Shown: positions 33,457 to 45,141, counted from the stretch's first letter. The stretch: 64,000 nt of DNA from Brachynemurus nebulosus (GCA_035578155.1 JAPWDM010000005.1:29008108-29072107); one strand, 5' to 3'. The notes: generated by a model from the letters alone, not told the origin. A program made the numbers and translations.

Positions 33457-34745
33457 GGCGAAAAGCAATAAAAATTTTCAAACCGGTTGGAAATAATGCT
33501 TCGGTCAATTATCTACAACATATTCAAAATTCAGTTTCCTAGGATCATTTTAGAGAGAGTAGGGGGGGCAAAAACGATTTTCGCTGGATCTAACACGCCC
33601 CCAGCCCCCCAGAATCAACGTAGAGGGTTGAAATTTGGTGTATTGATAGAGTTCATACCTAGGTTGTGCTTTCTGAAGGTTTTAATATTTTACCCCCACT
33701 CCCCTCATTTTTAAGCTACAATATCGTGCTTTTTTGACGTTTTCGAAGTTTATACCACTTGCACAGGTCACCCGAATAAACCTAGAGGGCTGAAATTTTG
33801 TATTCGGATTGAGTTAGTATCAAGGGGGTGCCTTTTGGGGGTCTCGACTTTTAACCCCTACCCCCACCATTTTTATATCCAAAACAACATGATTTTTCTT
33901 GTTTTTTAACAGTTTCGTTCGGGTCAAAATCTCCCCAAATAAACCTAGAGGGCTAAAATTTTGTGTACAAGTTAAGCTAATAGCCAGACACTGTTTTTTG
34001 GAAGTTTCAACTTTTAACTAGAGACTCTCTAAGGAAATCTAGCGGATTGAAATTTTGTACGTGTGTTCAGTTAGTATCCAGCTAGTACCTTTTAGGGAGT
34101 CCACATTACTTTTCCCCCCACTTTTCCCATTTTTACATCGGAATTGAATGCTATTGTTAAATGTGTTTTAAATGCATTATTTTTATTCTAAATACAAGTA
34201 GGCGAATAGTAATTTTAAAAAATTTTAAAAAAAGTGAATACAATTTTTTAACAAATGAAATACATACATATTAAGTAATTTAAAAATGTTATTAAAGTCA
34301 CTGTTTATTTATAAATTAGGAATTTTGGATTTTTATTATTTATAAAATAGAAATTTTGGATTTTTTTGGAAAGAAAAAATATCTTCATAAAAGCCTTCCA
34401 GTTTACTATTTAAGTTCCTTTTTTAATATTTAAAAATAAAACACAAAGGCAATTGGCGGATAAGCATGGGTAGGAGTGCCCTCGTACGAATTGTGTTGGC
34501 TTTTTCCCTGTTAACTGCTATCGGCACAAAATTGAAATTTACTGAGATTCAGCCCTTAAAAACTTAAAACCTTTTTTTAAAGCCCCGATCAACCGGACAC
34601 TCATCATCAGTTTTGAAACCACCAAAATGACAAATCGCTTGTGGACTTTCAATTACAATTCGCTTGTAGACACTCAATACGGAAGATGAAACGAAAAATT
34701 CGACTTCCGTGATGGGGCTCCGCTGCTCACGGCGTTTTTTTTTTT
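33455..34745 (+). repeat. Dispersed repeat F, copy 1
   Basis: Aligns as an inverted copy with 49500-50857. It begins GGGGCGAAAAGCAATAAAA, carries 162-bp tandem units around AAACCTAGAGGGCTGAAATT (about 33619, 33781, 33944 and a short one at 34039), then a unique AT-rich part, and ends ATGGGGCTCCGCTGCTCACG followed by a T-run. No coding region. Superfamily unknown. Confidence 0.8.
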
Positions 34746-34939
34746 AAGAGAGAGTTTGTAAAAAAGGTAGGAAAAGGGACGGCAAATTTTTAAAACACGG
34801 TAGAAAAATTTGTGATTGACGTTTCTTTTCAAGATTTCCTTTTTTTCAAACAAAAGGTGGGGCAGCATTTTTCAAGGTGCCTAGGGGCGGACTCAGGGTT
34901 AATCCGGCCCTGCACATAGAACATATTGCGCTGTCTACT
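34746..34939. other. Junction region with one hAT-like end
   Basis: TTAATCCGGCCCTG at about 34899-34912 looks like the right end of the CAGGGCCGG hAT family; a left end was not found. Confidence 0.35.
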
Positions 34940-36130
34940 ATTCAATAAACAGGAATTACAAAACATAAAGTGTATACATACGCATTCTAAAAATAAAACC
35001 AATACCTATACTAATTTTTTTTTTTTAATTTTGCAGTTTCTTCTTAAAGTTTGTTTATCAATACTATATTTTGACAATACAGTGGAATCTCTGTTAACCG
35101 GATATCATTTTCATGCGAACGTTAACGGGGTAAGGTATTAAAATAATTTTTGTTTTTGCTTTTTTTTTAATTTTATTAACTGAATGCATAATATCTCAAG
35201 AATATTGTCTAAAAATTTCAAGTTGATTGGAGCAAAACTGACGAAGTTATAAGCGTTTTTGTTGTAACCTGGCAGATGTTTCGCTCTCCATATATCTCTC
35301 TCTCTGTTATATTATAGAAATTTCAATGGAAGTACAAACGTGTTTATGCCTGTACTGTATCTTTGTCAGTGTAGGGTACAAAATTTAGTTTAGCAGTAAG
35401 TATTCTATATCAGTTTTATACAAGAATTTTTCAGTGCTTAAAACTTTAAAGGTTTTCCCCAGAGCTCACGTTTTCAAAGTCGGTGCCCCTCATAATTTCA
35501 AAACTACAGCACCGATCCTTTTGAACTTATGAACACTATTTCTGTACATAATTTACGAGGTAACGCTGGAGAGTTTTTTTTCAAATGTGTTAATAATTTT
35601 TATTTTTCAATAACAAATTAGCCGATTTTTTTCGCAAAGAGTGAAAAATTGAAATTTCGAAAAACCCTCCCAGCGTTACCTGAGGAAGACTATTATCTAA
35701 CGAATGAACTTTAATTTTTTTATTTTATGAGGCACCAAGTTATGAGGGGCACCGCAATTCTACTTTTTTCCGAGACACGTTCGAATAATTGCTGCCATCA
35801 CTGTATTTTTTAATATTTCTTCGTGAAAATTTTATACAATATTCTTTGAATGTTATACTTTAATGTACCCTTTAAGGTTTTAATAAAGAGATTTTAACTG
35901 TGTCGTCGCAAAAAAATAACAAAAGCATGCCTTTTTTGTACGAATTAACCTTACCCTCTCCTTAAATATGAAAATGGCTAGTTTTTAATCGTTTAGCGAA
36001 CGAAATGGAACACTATAAATAACTGACTTTGTATAGAATTTCGAAATATTTTATTAAAAAGAAATTTTCGTGTGAAAATGCTATCCAGTTAACAGAGGTT
36101 CCACCATAACTATTTAAATAAAAAGACACT
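34940..36130 (-). mobile_element. Repeat D, copy 4 (truncated), split by a MITE
   Basis: The parts 34940-35089 and 36107-36130 match D (TTTGCAGTTTCTTCTTAAAG, TATTTTGACAATA then ACTATTTAAA). The terminal repeats are lost. The MITE at 35090-36106 interrupts exactly at the TTGACAATA|ATTATTTGA position of D. Confidence 0.65.
35090..36106. mobile_element. TA-target MITE with CAGTGGAATCTCTGTTAACC end
   Basis: The left end CAGTGGAATCTCTGTTAACC and the complement of the right end TGGTGGAACCTCTGTTAACT are inverted repeats of about 22 bp. TA flanks both. 1017 bp, non-coding. The CAGTGGAAYCTCTGTTAA end is of pogo/Tigger style; this is inference. Confidence 0.8.
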
Positions 36131-36189
36131 AAAAATTGTTACTATTACGAACACCACTGTCACTGCACTGAGCACTTAATCTATATATA

Positions 36190-36693
36190 GGAGGAACTTA
36201 ACCCCAATTTTTAGCAAAAAGCGATCACGACCATTCTAGTGGCTGATTTTTCTATTAATCGATTCAAAATTTAAAAAGGAATAAAAAATTCCAATACAAT
36301 TTTTTTTTATCAAATGCCGACGTCACTGTGAAAAGTTGAAATTAATGAAAGTAATAGGTAAGATACATGTATAAATTTTGTATTAGTAGTATTCTATAAG
36401 CACAATTGATATATAAAAAAAATAGTTATAACATTTTTTTAGAGAGAGAGATAGCTATTAAAAATATGATATTTTAAAATGAATACGTAGACTAAAATGA
36501 AATGTTTATACGAATACTTGTCAAATTATTTATGTTAATCAATTTTTAACATTGAAGCCGTGATTTAATCAAAAAATAGCATTTGAATTTTTTATATTAT
36601 TTTAAATTTTTCATCGTTTAAAAAAAACCAGCCACTAGGCTCGTGGTCACTTTTTCAATTTCTAAGCATCTTTTTAAGGGTAAGTTCCTCGCC
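36190..36693. mobile_element. TA-target MITE with GAGGAACTTA ends
   Basis: Left GGAGGAACTTAACCCC, right complement GGCGAGGAACTTACCC, TA on both sides. Subterminal inverted words CACGACCATTCTAGTGGCTG near 36227 and CAGCCACTAGGCTCGTGGTC near 36628 add a second stem. 504 bp, non-coding. Confidence 0.7.
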
Positions 36694-37923
36694 TAATATC
36701 TTGAGCATATATTGTGGCTTCATTTTTACATTGGTATACTAATTTTATATGCTTTTTATATTTATTTGTTTATGGGAAATAGTAAAAAAATCAAAATTTA
36801 AATTTTTTATCGTGCAGTGAGAGGTCACGACCTCGATAGTCACCCTGCGCTTGATTTTTAAATAGGTACTAAAAACTGGTATACGGTTCAAGGACAATCG
36901 AGCACTATTTTTAATTTAACAAACAACAAATTTTACCTCAATTACAATAACACACAATACACTTTTCGCAGGATAATTGATGAAAATTAAAGTAAACGAA
37001 AAATTATTACCGTAAATGGAAAACATGGTAACCAATTATCATAAATATTACAACGCACGCCAAAAACCCATCAATAAAACTCCACTAGTGTCAAGGGTAG
37101 GTAGGCACATACTGACAAATTTCGTGCTTCTCGTGTACCGACATAATATAAAGATCATAAGACCGAACGTCACTGTACATACGTATTTACAATCAGCGAA
37201 TCTCCGAACGGAAAATTCAATCACTACAGCAAGTGTTATGGTAAGGTTTGAGTACGAGACTGTGACAGAAATTGTCTTGAGAATGACATTCGTTTTTTTT
37301 TTTACAAAATTTGATAAAACCGTCGGAAGATCCAAGCCTTTGGACGAGTTCTTCAGCTAGACACATCCGAGACTCGGAACCGAATATTTATCGTCAAAAA
37401 GATGAGTTTTTTACCAGTATTTGCTAAAAGCGACTTCTAGCTAGTCTCCTATTCTAATTTTCAAATTGAATTTAATGGTTACCTACATTTGAAAAATAGG
37501 TCATATTTTGTAAACAAATGAACACTTATAACGAAAAATGAACATTTTAGCGCTTAAATTACTTTAATTTCAACAACAGATTTGATTTATATCATTCTGT
37601 AAAAGTTAATTTAACAAAGAAATATTAAACTTTATGGCATCATCGCGTATACAAAGTTTTTTAAGATTTATAAAAACCGTAATTTTGATGTTAAAAATAT
37701 AATATATGTACTCAAATTTATATCAATTGTAGGAAAAATTTTACTAATTCCAGATTGCAAACGGGATTTACAGATCTCATTTGGTTCGCAGGCTGCTCTT
37801 TGGAAATCCCTGACGTACCGATAACATTTTACTTTAGTATCTTTTTATAATTATTAATTATTACAACTCACTTAGCAATATTTTGAAAGTTATACTTTTT
37901 GAACTGTAGTAGGTACATAGATA
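36694..37923. other. Unassigned stretch with an R1 fragment
   Basis: 37335-37435 (GACGAGTTCTTCAGC, GAGTTTTTTACCA, ATTTGCTAAAAG) matches part of R1. The two overlapping antiparallel frames 37016-37360 and 37048-37335 run into it and carry no domain signal. Confidence 0.4.
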
Positions 37924-39654
37924 GGGGAAGGTCGCCCAAAGCGGGTAAGCTAAGATTAAACGCCCAGAAAAGTGACTTTTGACTTCAATAAGCAGATCAT
38001 TTTTATATTATCAGATAGAATAGTTATCGAACTTTAAAATGAAACTTCGCTTAAGAAATGTTTATACGATATTTATTTTTAATAAAGACAATACAAAACT
38101 TCTGCAAAAACCCGCTTTGCCCGTATAGGTATCCTAAAGCGGGTAACCCCCTTTGGGGAAAGCGGGTAAGTACATTATATATTTAAATACTGTTATTATT
38201 TTTTAATATAAACTTTCTTAATCATATAGAACTTAACAATAATAATAATTAAGTAAAAAAAATTGAAAAAGGACAAAAATAATAAATTTATAACAATTAA
38301 CTGTAACTTTCTTTACAACCTCCATATTGGAATATATTACTTCTGGTGATTCCACATCAAAATCACCACAAACAAGGCAGAAATATTTTTTTTAAGCTTT
38401 TTCCCTCATTCCGTCGTAAAAAAAAGATTTTTTCTTTCTCTTCCAACAGTTTTTTCCATTAAGATGCTTCTATTATGTCTACCCGCTTTGTCCATACCCG
38501 CTTTGCCGAAAAAGACTTAATTTTGTTAACTTAGAATAATTTCAAAATGAAAATCGATACATGTCTACCTTTTTCTACATTAAAAGCCAAATGATGATAA
38601 CATAATATGGTAATACCAAAAAGATTACAAATAAAAAGGTTTGTGACTAGTCACAGAATATTTATCGTCAAAATTTTTAACAAAACCAACAAAAAAATTT
38701 TACACGGAGAGAAAAATCCTATAATTTTTGTAGAGAAAATTTCAGAAAAATTACCATGCTCCCCTATAATCCGTGCGCGATCGACGACCAAAATAAAAAA
38801 TATGTGCTAGCATGGTAAAATTTAATGTGGTGCTACTAACACAACTTTTATCACACTCTTATGCATATATATTATAGCTTAATTCTTGTTGTCGTACTCT
38901 TTCATTTGCGCATCTGACCGCGACCTTATGTTGGTTGCACTGTACCTGTAAAAACATGTATACAAAAATGATTGCCAACAATATATCCTAATACATATAC
39001 TAAAGATAGGTAAATAACAAAAAGATGAATTAAACGATGACATCATCCTAAGAGAGTGTAAAAGAAACTGACTACTAGCTGCATCAAGGTGCTTGGTGCG
39101 AACTGTCTGACAAAATTTCTTCCACAGTCCACACCTATGGTTCGCATGTAACTCGCTGATTGAGGTACATTTCATTACAGCGTTCCCAACACAACCAACC
39201 TTCTTTCTGTTTTTTTTCTTTCTATTATTAGCATGTTAGCATGGTAATTTTTTTAATAAAAACAATTAAAAATTATTTTTTTGTCGGTAATGGAACTTTT
39301 TACTGTGCTGTTTTACAAATTTTACGGAGATAATATTACGAAAAGAACATTCCATCCTTTAAATTTTTTATGATTAATTATAATCTTTATATTTTTACCT
39401 TACATAATTTAATATGTTCGCCTTTTACACGTCGATTGTAGTGCTGAGCACAGTAATTTTTATAGGAATTTTCTCTCCGTGTATGAAGCTTAACTAGGAC
39501 ATTAAACAACACAAGCGTTCAAGTGCAACTGATTGACATTGGTTGATATTCAGTTAATCTCGGGATACTCACGACCTGACAAAAACATTCGATACAAGGA
39601 TATACAAGCGCTTACCCGCTTTAAGAGGGGTACCCGCTTTGGGCGACCTTCCCC
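37924..39654. mobile_element. TA-target element family W2 (AAAGCGGGTA word), with nested MITE
   Basis: Ends GGGGAAGGTCGCCCAAAGCG and its complement CGCTTTGGGCGACCTTCCCC are perfect inverted repeats of about 24 bp, flanked by TA. The word AAAGCGGGTA or its complement occurs about eight times (near 37938, 38110, 38135, 38157, 38480, 38496, 39612, 39630). A minus-strand stretch at about 38330-38400 reads YFCLVCGDFDVE, a lone CxxC that may be the start of a zinc-finger tail like that of family W1. 38703-39481 is a separate nested MITE, so its own length is about 950 bp. Confidence 0.85.
38703..39481 (-). mobile_element. CACGGAGAG MITE, copy A (nested in W2)
   Basis: Left end CACGGAGAGAAAAATCCTAT, right end ATAGGAATTTTCTCTCCGTG, TA on both sides. 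779 bp. Two siblings at 53983 and 56236 are in the opposite orientation. The frame at 38879-39175 recurs in the siblings but with different breaks, so it is not a maintained gene. Confidence 0.88.
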
Positions 39655-39671
39655 TAACTGTTTTGTGTGCA

Positions 39672-40640
39672 GAGTTGTGCGTGTAATTTACTTCGGATAA
39701 ATTACACAGTTTTTTACATGTAAAAACCTTTGTAATTTACACATACTTGCTTTGATAAAAAAAACTGTAAAAACTGTAAATAATGTAAAAACTAAATTTT
39801 TTAAATTTAATAGATATATATGTAAGCGTTACTGATGGTATTCCATATTTGCTACTGAAGTAATTGCTATATTTGCAAAATAAAACTTAATATGGTGCAT
39901 TTCACTTAAATTTAACCATGCTTCGTCACTTTAAATTTAAATAATTTCCGTTTTCCTGGCTTTATCTCTTTCATTATTGCATTTATGTAAATTTTAAATT
40001 TGCAGTTTGTTTTTAGAAAAGAATAGGAGATTGATTGGTTTCGAATATAAAAGTTATTTAATTTTTTAACGAAAACTCATGATCAATTGTATCTGAAATG
40101 AGGTATAATTAAGTAATTTGAAAATTGAAATTATAAATGGGGACAAACAGGAAAAAGAAAGGTTAGTTTTGATAGAATAGTTTATTTAAGAATTCAATAT
40201 TAAAAAGGTTTTTATTTATTCAGTTAAATTTTATTAAAGGTATCAATCATCTTCATCATCATTATCATCAGTGATTTTATTGTTATTATAATTTAAAGAG
40301 AGATAAATACATATGTAGTAGTTTTTTTGATCTGTCAGAACTCAGTTTGTTAATTTGGAAATTTAAAGCTTTGTAGTTAGTTGTGGATAGCCTTCCACCA
40401 GCAAAAAATCATTTTTGTGTCGACATTTTGTTTACACGTTTCTTCATGTGAACTTATAAACAAATAATAACCGTCAAAATAAATTGTTTGTCAGTGAAAT
40501 GACAAAATGATTTAAGTATTTTACATTTTTTACAATTTTCTACAATTTTTTACGGTTTTTTACAGTTTTTTACGTATTTTACAATTTTTTACATAAAAAT
40601 GTAAAAAACTGGTTTTTTATATCGCATGGCACAACTCATG
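39672..40640. mobile_element. TTTTTTACA-word element
   Basis: GAGTTGTGCGTGTAA on the left and TCGCATGGCACAACTC on the right are inverted ends. Both flanks inside are packed with TTTTTTACA/TGTAAAAAA words: about six near 39705-39795 and about nine near 40520-40615. The interior 39890-40110 reappears at 42555-42745. Target duplication not resolved. Confidence 0.6.
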
Positions 40641-41466
40641 GAACTTATTCGTTTAAATGTAAGGTTTGAGAAATTCACTATGTTATGCAGGATACTGCGA
40701 CAAGGATATTTCAAAATATGCGTACTTAATATTTTCCAACTGTTCCAATTACTGTTTATATTTTGCTTACAGTTATTACATCGCATATACGAAACAACTC
40801 TCTAAGAAAACTTTTGTTTGTAACATCAAAGCTTATCTGATTTATTTGATGTTCTTAAAGAAAATTCTTTTCGTTGCGTCCAGAAGAAAAGTGCAAAACA
40901 AAGATGAAATAAAAGAAGATTTTTATGCTAAATTTATTTTCACTTATAGCGGAAAAAGTGAAAATATTGTAAAATTAATTTTTCTCTTTAAGATAAAACT
41001 TTTTAACTAAATTCAGTAGGAAATTTCATTTCTATTTTAATTATTTATTTTAATAAAATATTTGTATAGCCAGCGGGAAACAAATGTTTTCCACTGTTAC
41101 CAGACAATTAATGGGTAACTTCAAAAATTTTTACTCACATTTACTTTATTAATTTTATTAATTATTCCCATATTTTACGATTATGATTGTATTACAAAAT
41201 CATAATCATAAAATAACATAGGCATTTTTATGTTGGCAGTAAGTATCATTATTAATTTACGTGCAAACCAACCTGTAAAACAATGTAAATTAAAATTTAT
41301 AACATACTGTTTAACATGTACAGTACTGTCAAAAATTATTTGAACAACTGTTAAGTGTAACAATTGAACATAATTGAAAACCTTAGTTTTTACACAATTT
41401 TAGTCTAACTCTTGCTGTTTTAAGAAATGGAAACGAAAAAAATAATGTGAAAGAATTTTCAAAGTA
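40641..41466. other. Unassigned stretch, no gene seen
   Basis: The frame at 40666-41010 has no domain. ACTATGTTATGCAGGATACT then GCGACA at about 40677 resembles 14814-14840. Nothing else was recognised. Confidence 0.35.
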
Positions 41467-42471
41467 GGGGAGAAGTGGTATGAAAGATACACGCATTGAA
41501 AGGGGCAATTTAAATTACGCCCTAAATAGAAATCCCGCTAAATCAAACATATTTCTGTTGTGTGGCAGCACCAATGCAGATATGTTTGTTCCTGACTTCA
41601 AGCTACTGTTATTTCAAACATGGTAATGCTATGCTTGTAATTTTTTTTGTGTTCCAAAGTAATTTTTTTTAATTTTTTCGGAACGTTTTCTGATATAGGT
41701 ATCCTAAGTATTCTTTTGGAATGTTTGTGGTTATATACAGTTAGTTTTATTCTTTCAAGTAGAGGAAAACAACAGATCAGATATCTTTTAAATAAAATTA
41801 TAGATTTAGAGGTTAAATTTTTAATTTGGGTGTGATATTTATGAAAGGGACAGAGCAAACCGTTATGAAAGGGACTACCTTTAACACTAGTGATTCCGAA
41901 TTAGTTTTATTTGAATATCCATATGTCACAATTTTTTCTCTATTATCATGTTTTCTTAGTGTCAATAAGTAATTAATTCTTTCAAACTTTCTTCTTGTTT
42001 AAAATTTTCGAATAAAAATAATCAAATGAAAAACAATGATTTTAATTATCGATTACTAAAACCACGCAATTAATAATCATCGATTACTGAAATCATTTGG
42101 TTATTCCCATAATTATTGAATGAAATTTATTAATATGTAAGTTCAGTAAGATGATCTGTGCAATAGTATGAACCGTATGTCTTATATACATAAGATGGAA
42201 ATTTGAACAACACGAATAATATTTAATATTGTCCCTTTCATTAATTATCATGTCCCTTTCAATACAGTCTATTGATGAAAGGGACAAAAAGCACTTTTTT
42301 TAAAATTGAGAAAAATTACAACTAATAACAAAGAAATGTTTATTATTGGATTTTACTTCAAAAGTAAGATAACTGAAGTTTCTAATTCGGTTCAAAACTA
42401 TTTAATTTGTTATCTCGTTTATTTACTAGAACGCTTAAAACAAAGACGTCCCTTTCAGGCCACTTCTCCCC
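41467..42471. mobile_element. TA-target element family W3 (GAAAGGGAC word)
   Basis: Left end GGGGAGAAGTGGTATGAAAG, right end CTTTCAGGCCACTTCTCCCC, flanked by TA. 1005 bp. The word GAAAGGGAC or its complement, with variants, recurs about eight times (near 41480, 41498, 41844, 41870, 42233, 42252, 42277, 42450). The overlapping frames 41598-41858 and 41647-41835 have no recognised domain. Confidence 0.85.
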
Positions 42472-42554
42472 TATTCACCATTTTACAGGACAACTATAAC
42501 AGAGTTTCCGTCTGGGGAGTGTTCATAAACTATGTAGTCTATAAATAAAAATTA

Positions 42555-42745
42555 TGATTTATTTTTCTTAAATTTAAGCATGATTCATCACTTACGAAAA
42601 TTAAGGAATTCCCGTTTTCTTAGCTTTATCTCTTTCATTGTTGTAAATGCGTAAATTTTAAATTTGCCGTTTGTTTTTAGAAAAGAATCGAAGATTGATT
42701 TGTTTCAAAAATGAGGATTATTAAATCTTTTAACGATGACCCATG
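42555..42745 (+). repeat. Fragment of the TTTTTTACA-word element interior
   Basis: TTTATCTCTTTCATT, AAATTTTAAATTTGC and TTTGTTTTTAGAAAAGAAT occur in the same order as in 39890-40110, direct orientation. Confidence 0.6.
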
Positions 42746-43602
42746 CTGTTGTATTTGAAACGGGGCTTATTTGGTAATCGAGCTATTTATGAAGCTTTTG
42801 AATGTTTTTTTTTTATGTGGTCCGTATCTACCACATTAAAAAAAGATTATAATTTTGGAATCTTTTTTTCTCTACTTCAGCTACGCCAGATTTTATCTTT
42901 TCAACTATTCGATATTCGACCAAATAAAGCTTCAGTATTCGGTATTCGACTAAATACCAAGAAATTGCTAAATAAGCTGAATACTGAATAATATTATAAT
43001 CATTAGAAATCTGTACAAAGTATCTTCGTATCTAAACATGAGATGATATGTGTATTTCTATCAGTACTTTACTATGTACAATCTTTTTCACACTACTGTA
43101 TCCCATATACACCTCTAAACCTCTATAATATCTTCACAGATTTATACTTTGGAATATTTCCAGCATATGAAAAACATTTTTACATAATATACAATAATCT
43201 TACAACACGTCATAATTTTTCGTGATATCATAAATTATTTATAGTGTAATTACCTACTTTAACAAATCAGTTTCGTTATTAATTTACCCGCCGGCGACCC
43301 CCTCTATCCAACGCTATCGCTTGCCTTCTCCACAAACCATTCACGTGCGCCTTTCCGCAATTTAATAAATTATTAGCGCGCGAAACAATGTTGAAAATTT
43401 TTGTTTTGAACACCATTTAATAATTTCACATGTAGATATAACATACGTATAAATATAGTTAATTATTTAATTTAGTTAATATACATTAATAATTCATTTA
43501 TAGGGGCCGATCAATTTTTAATCAACACTGTTTTATTATTTATGAAGAATGTTTGAAAACTTTTTTTTTTACCATATATTTTATGATTTTGTCAATTTTT
43601 TA
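42746..43602. other. Unassigned stretch, no gene seen
   Basis: Short GC-richer patch at 43288-43380 (CCCGCCGGCGACCCCC, ACGTGCGCC). TATTCGACYAAATA repeated near 42910 and 42945. No gene recognised. Confidence 0.35.
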
Positions 43603-43839
43603 GGGGTCCGTACCTTAAAATGAATAACAAAACCATTACCAGATCCCACTCGTGTCCGTCCGTCCATCCGCCTGTCATAGAGGTTTTTCTCGAAAGCTAT
43701 GTTACGTAGGAACTTGAAATTTGGCATAATGTTAGATTTTGATGAGGCGCATCTATACCGCCAGCGAACAATTAGAAAACAATTTTTGGAGATTAAAATA
43801 GGGGGTCAATTTAGTTCAAAAAAAAGAAAAATTTAATTA

Positions 43840-44778
43840 GGGTGAATGCGGGAGAGATGCCGCACATTTTGAAAACACTTGATAATTCTTAAAGTATGCA
43901 TTTAATTGATTTGAAATTTGGTATGCAATAAATGTAAACATTGTTCTTTAAAATTATTTATAAATAATTTTAAATTTAGAGTCATAAAGGATTCATAATT
44001 AACATTTTTGTAGAGCCTGCAAAGCGGCGTCTCTCCCACACCTATGGGATGCCGCATCAAGGAAAGGGAGACGCCGAATAGTTCATAGTTTTACACACAT
44101 CTCCATACATGATACATGCCATATGTAACCATTTTTGGCACTTTATACATCTTAACCAGTCAAATTTTTTTTTTGTGTGTCGTACTTGTTGTGAGTACTT
44201 TTCAAAACATTCAATACACAGGCAATCATCATTATTTTCATTATCTTCACTAATATGAGACTCTTCCTGATCCATTAATGGATCTTTTATATTTACGTGA
44301 TATAATTTACTGTCAAAAAAAAAAAAAAAAAATTGGATAATTAAGGTATAAGTCTATTATTTTAACGTGTAATATGATGCGGCATCTATACCAACATTAA
44401 ATGCGGCATCTCTCCTTTTTGTTGGGATAGATGCCGCATGTTTTGCTATAGCAAGCATAGTGTGGAATTCTAACCTAAAATTTTATACAGTACTTTTAAA
44501 ATATACCTAAATTAATAACAAAACTCATTTTCATTAAAACAATGAAATATACATTCTTAAATTCTAATGAACTAAATGCTTGATAAAATATTATGTTAAA
44601 AAAACTTACTTTTCAATAATGAAAAGTTTGATAATTACTAAACTGATGGACTAATCATAAATATTACCATATACAACTTAAAAAAGTAACTTATTTTAAA
44701 GATATAATCCATTAATAGCGCTATCTGTCAATCAACGGACGAACTATGGCTACCGCGGCATCTCTCCCGCGCTTACCC
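43840..44778 (-). mobile_element. TA-target element family W1, copy 2
   Basis: Ends GGGTGAATGCGGGAGAGATG and GCATCTCTCCCGCGCTTACC then C, flanked by TA (43838-43839, 44779-44780). 939 bp. Eight GATGCCGC-type words. It is the only copy keeping an open PHD-finger frame. Confidence 0.9.
44057..44275 (-). pseudogene. C-terminal PHD-like finger of a pogo-type transposase
   Basis: The 72-codon frame starts MDQEESHISEDNENNDD, an acidic linker, followed by CLCIEC and then WLRCIKCQKWLHMACIMYGD. The spacing C-x2-C ... C-x2-C-x4-H-x2-C is that of a PHD finger. Such a finger closes a group of insect pogo-like DDE transposases. The frame can be read further upstream to KLYHVNIKDPLMD after an acceptor-like TTTTTGACAG. 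The DDE domain is gone. Decayed homologues lie in copies 1 (about 10264-10440) and 3 (about 48400-48540). Confidence 0.7.
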
Positions 44779-44914
44779 TAATATATTGTGTGAGATATTA
44801 TTTAAAAGAGCTACTAGGCTATACCTTTAAGCATTTTAAAAATGTTTTTTTGTCATATAATTTGTGGTCCAGTGATTTTAATAATCCTTAAAATTCGCAA
44901 AGATGACCGTTCAT

Positions 44915-45141
44915 CAGGTCTGGATCTAGGGGGGGCGGGGGCACGTGCCCCGGGCGCCAGGTCTTGGAGGCACCGAAGAGTGATTTAAGAGGGCGCCAAA
45001 AGTAGGTATATAATGTTTTCGTTTTTTTTGCTCATCACTTGGTTTTTGGGAGGAAAAAAGTCTGAAGAAATATTTCTTTTTCTACAGGGGCGCCATTCTT
45101 CAACGCTGCCCCGGGCGCCACTTGGGCTAGGTCCGGCCCTG
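44915..45141. mobile_element. hAT-type MITE
   Basis: Begins CAGGTCTGGATCTAGGGG and ends GGCTAGGTCCGGCCCTG; 227 bp; interior GGGCGCCA words. The flanks CCGTTCAT and CTCGTTCT are similar but not clean duplicates. Same family as 31473-31707. Confidence 0.75.

Noticed and set aside
37016..37360. Overlapping antiparallel frames of 114 and 95 codons
   Set aside because: No domain or signal on either strand, and the end overlaps a fragment of repeat R1.
38879..39175. 98-codon frame that recurs near 54352 and 56485
   Set aside because: It lies inside a MITE; the sibling copies break the frame at different places and extend in other frames.
40666..41010. 114-codon frame
   Set aside because: Rich in Lys/Ile/Phe as expected from AT-rich DNA; no motif, no splice context, no homologue that I recognise.
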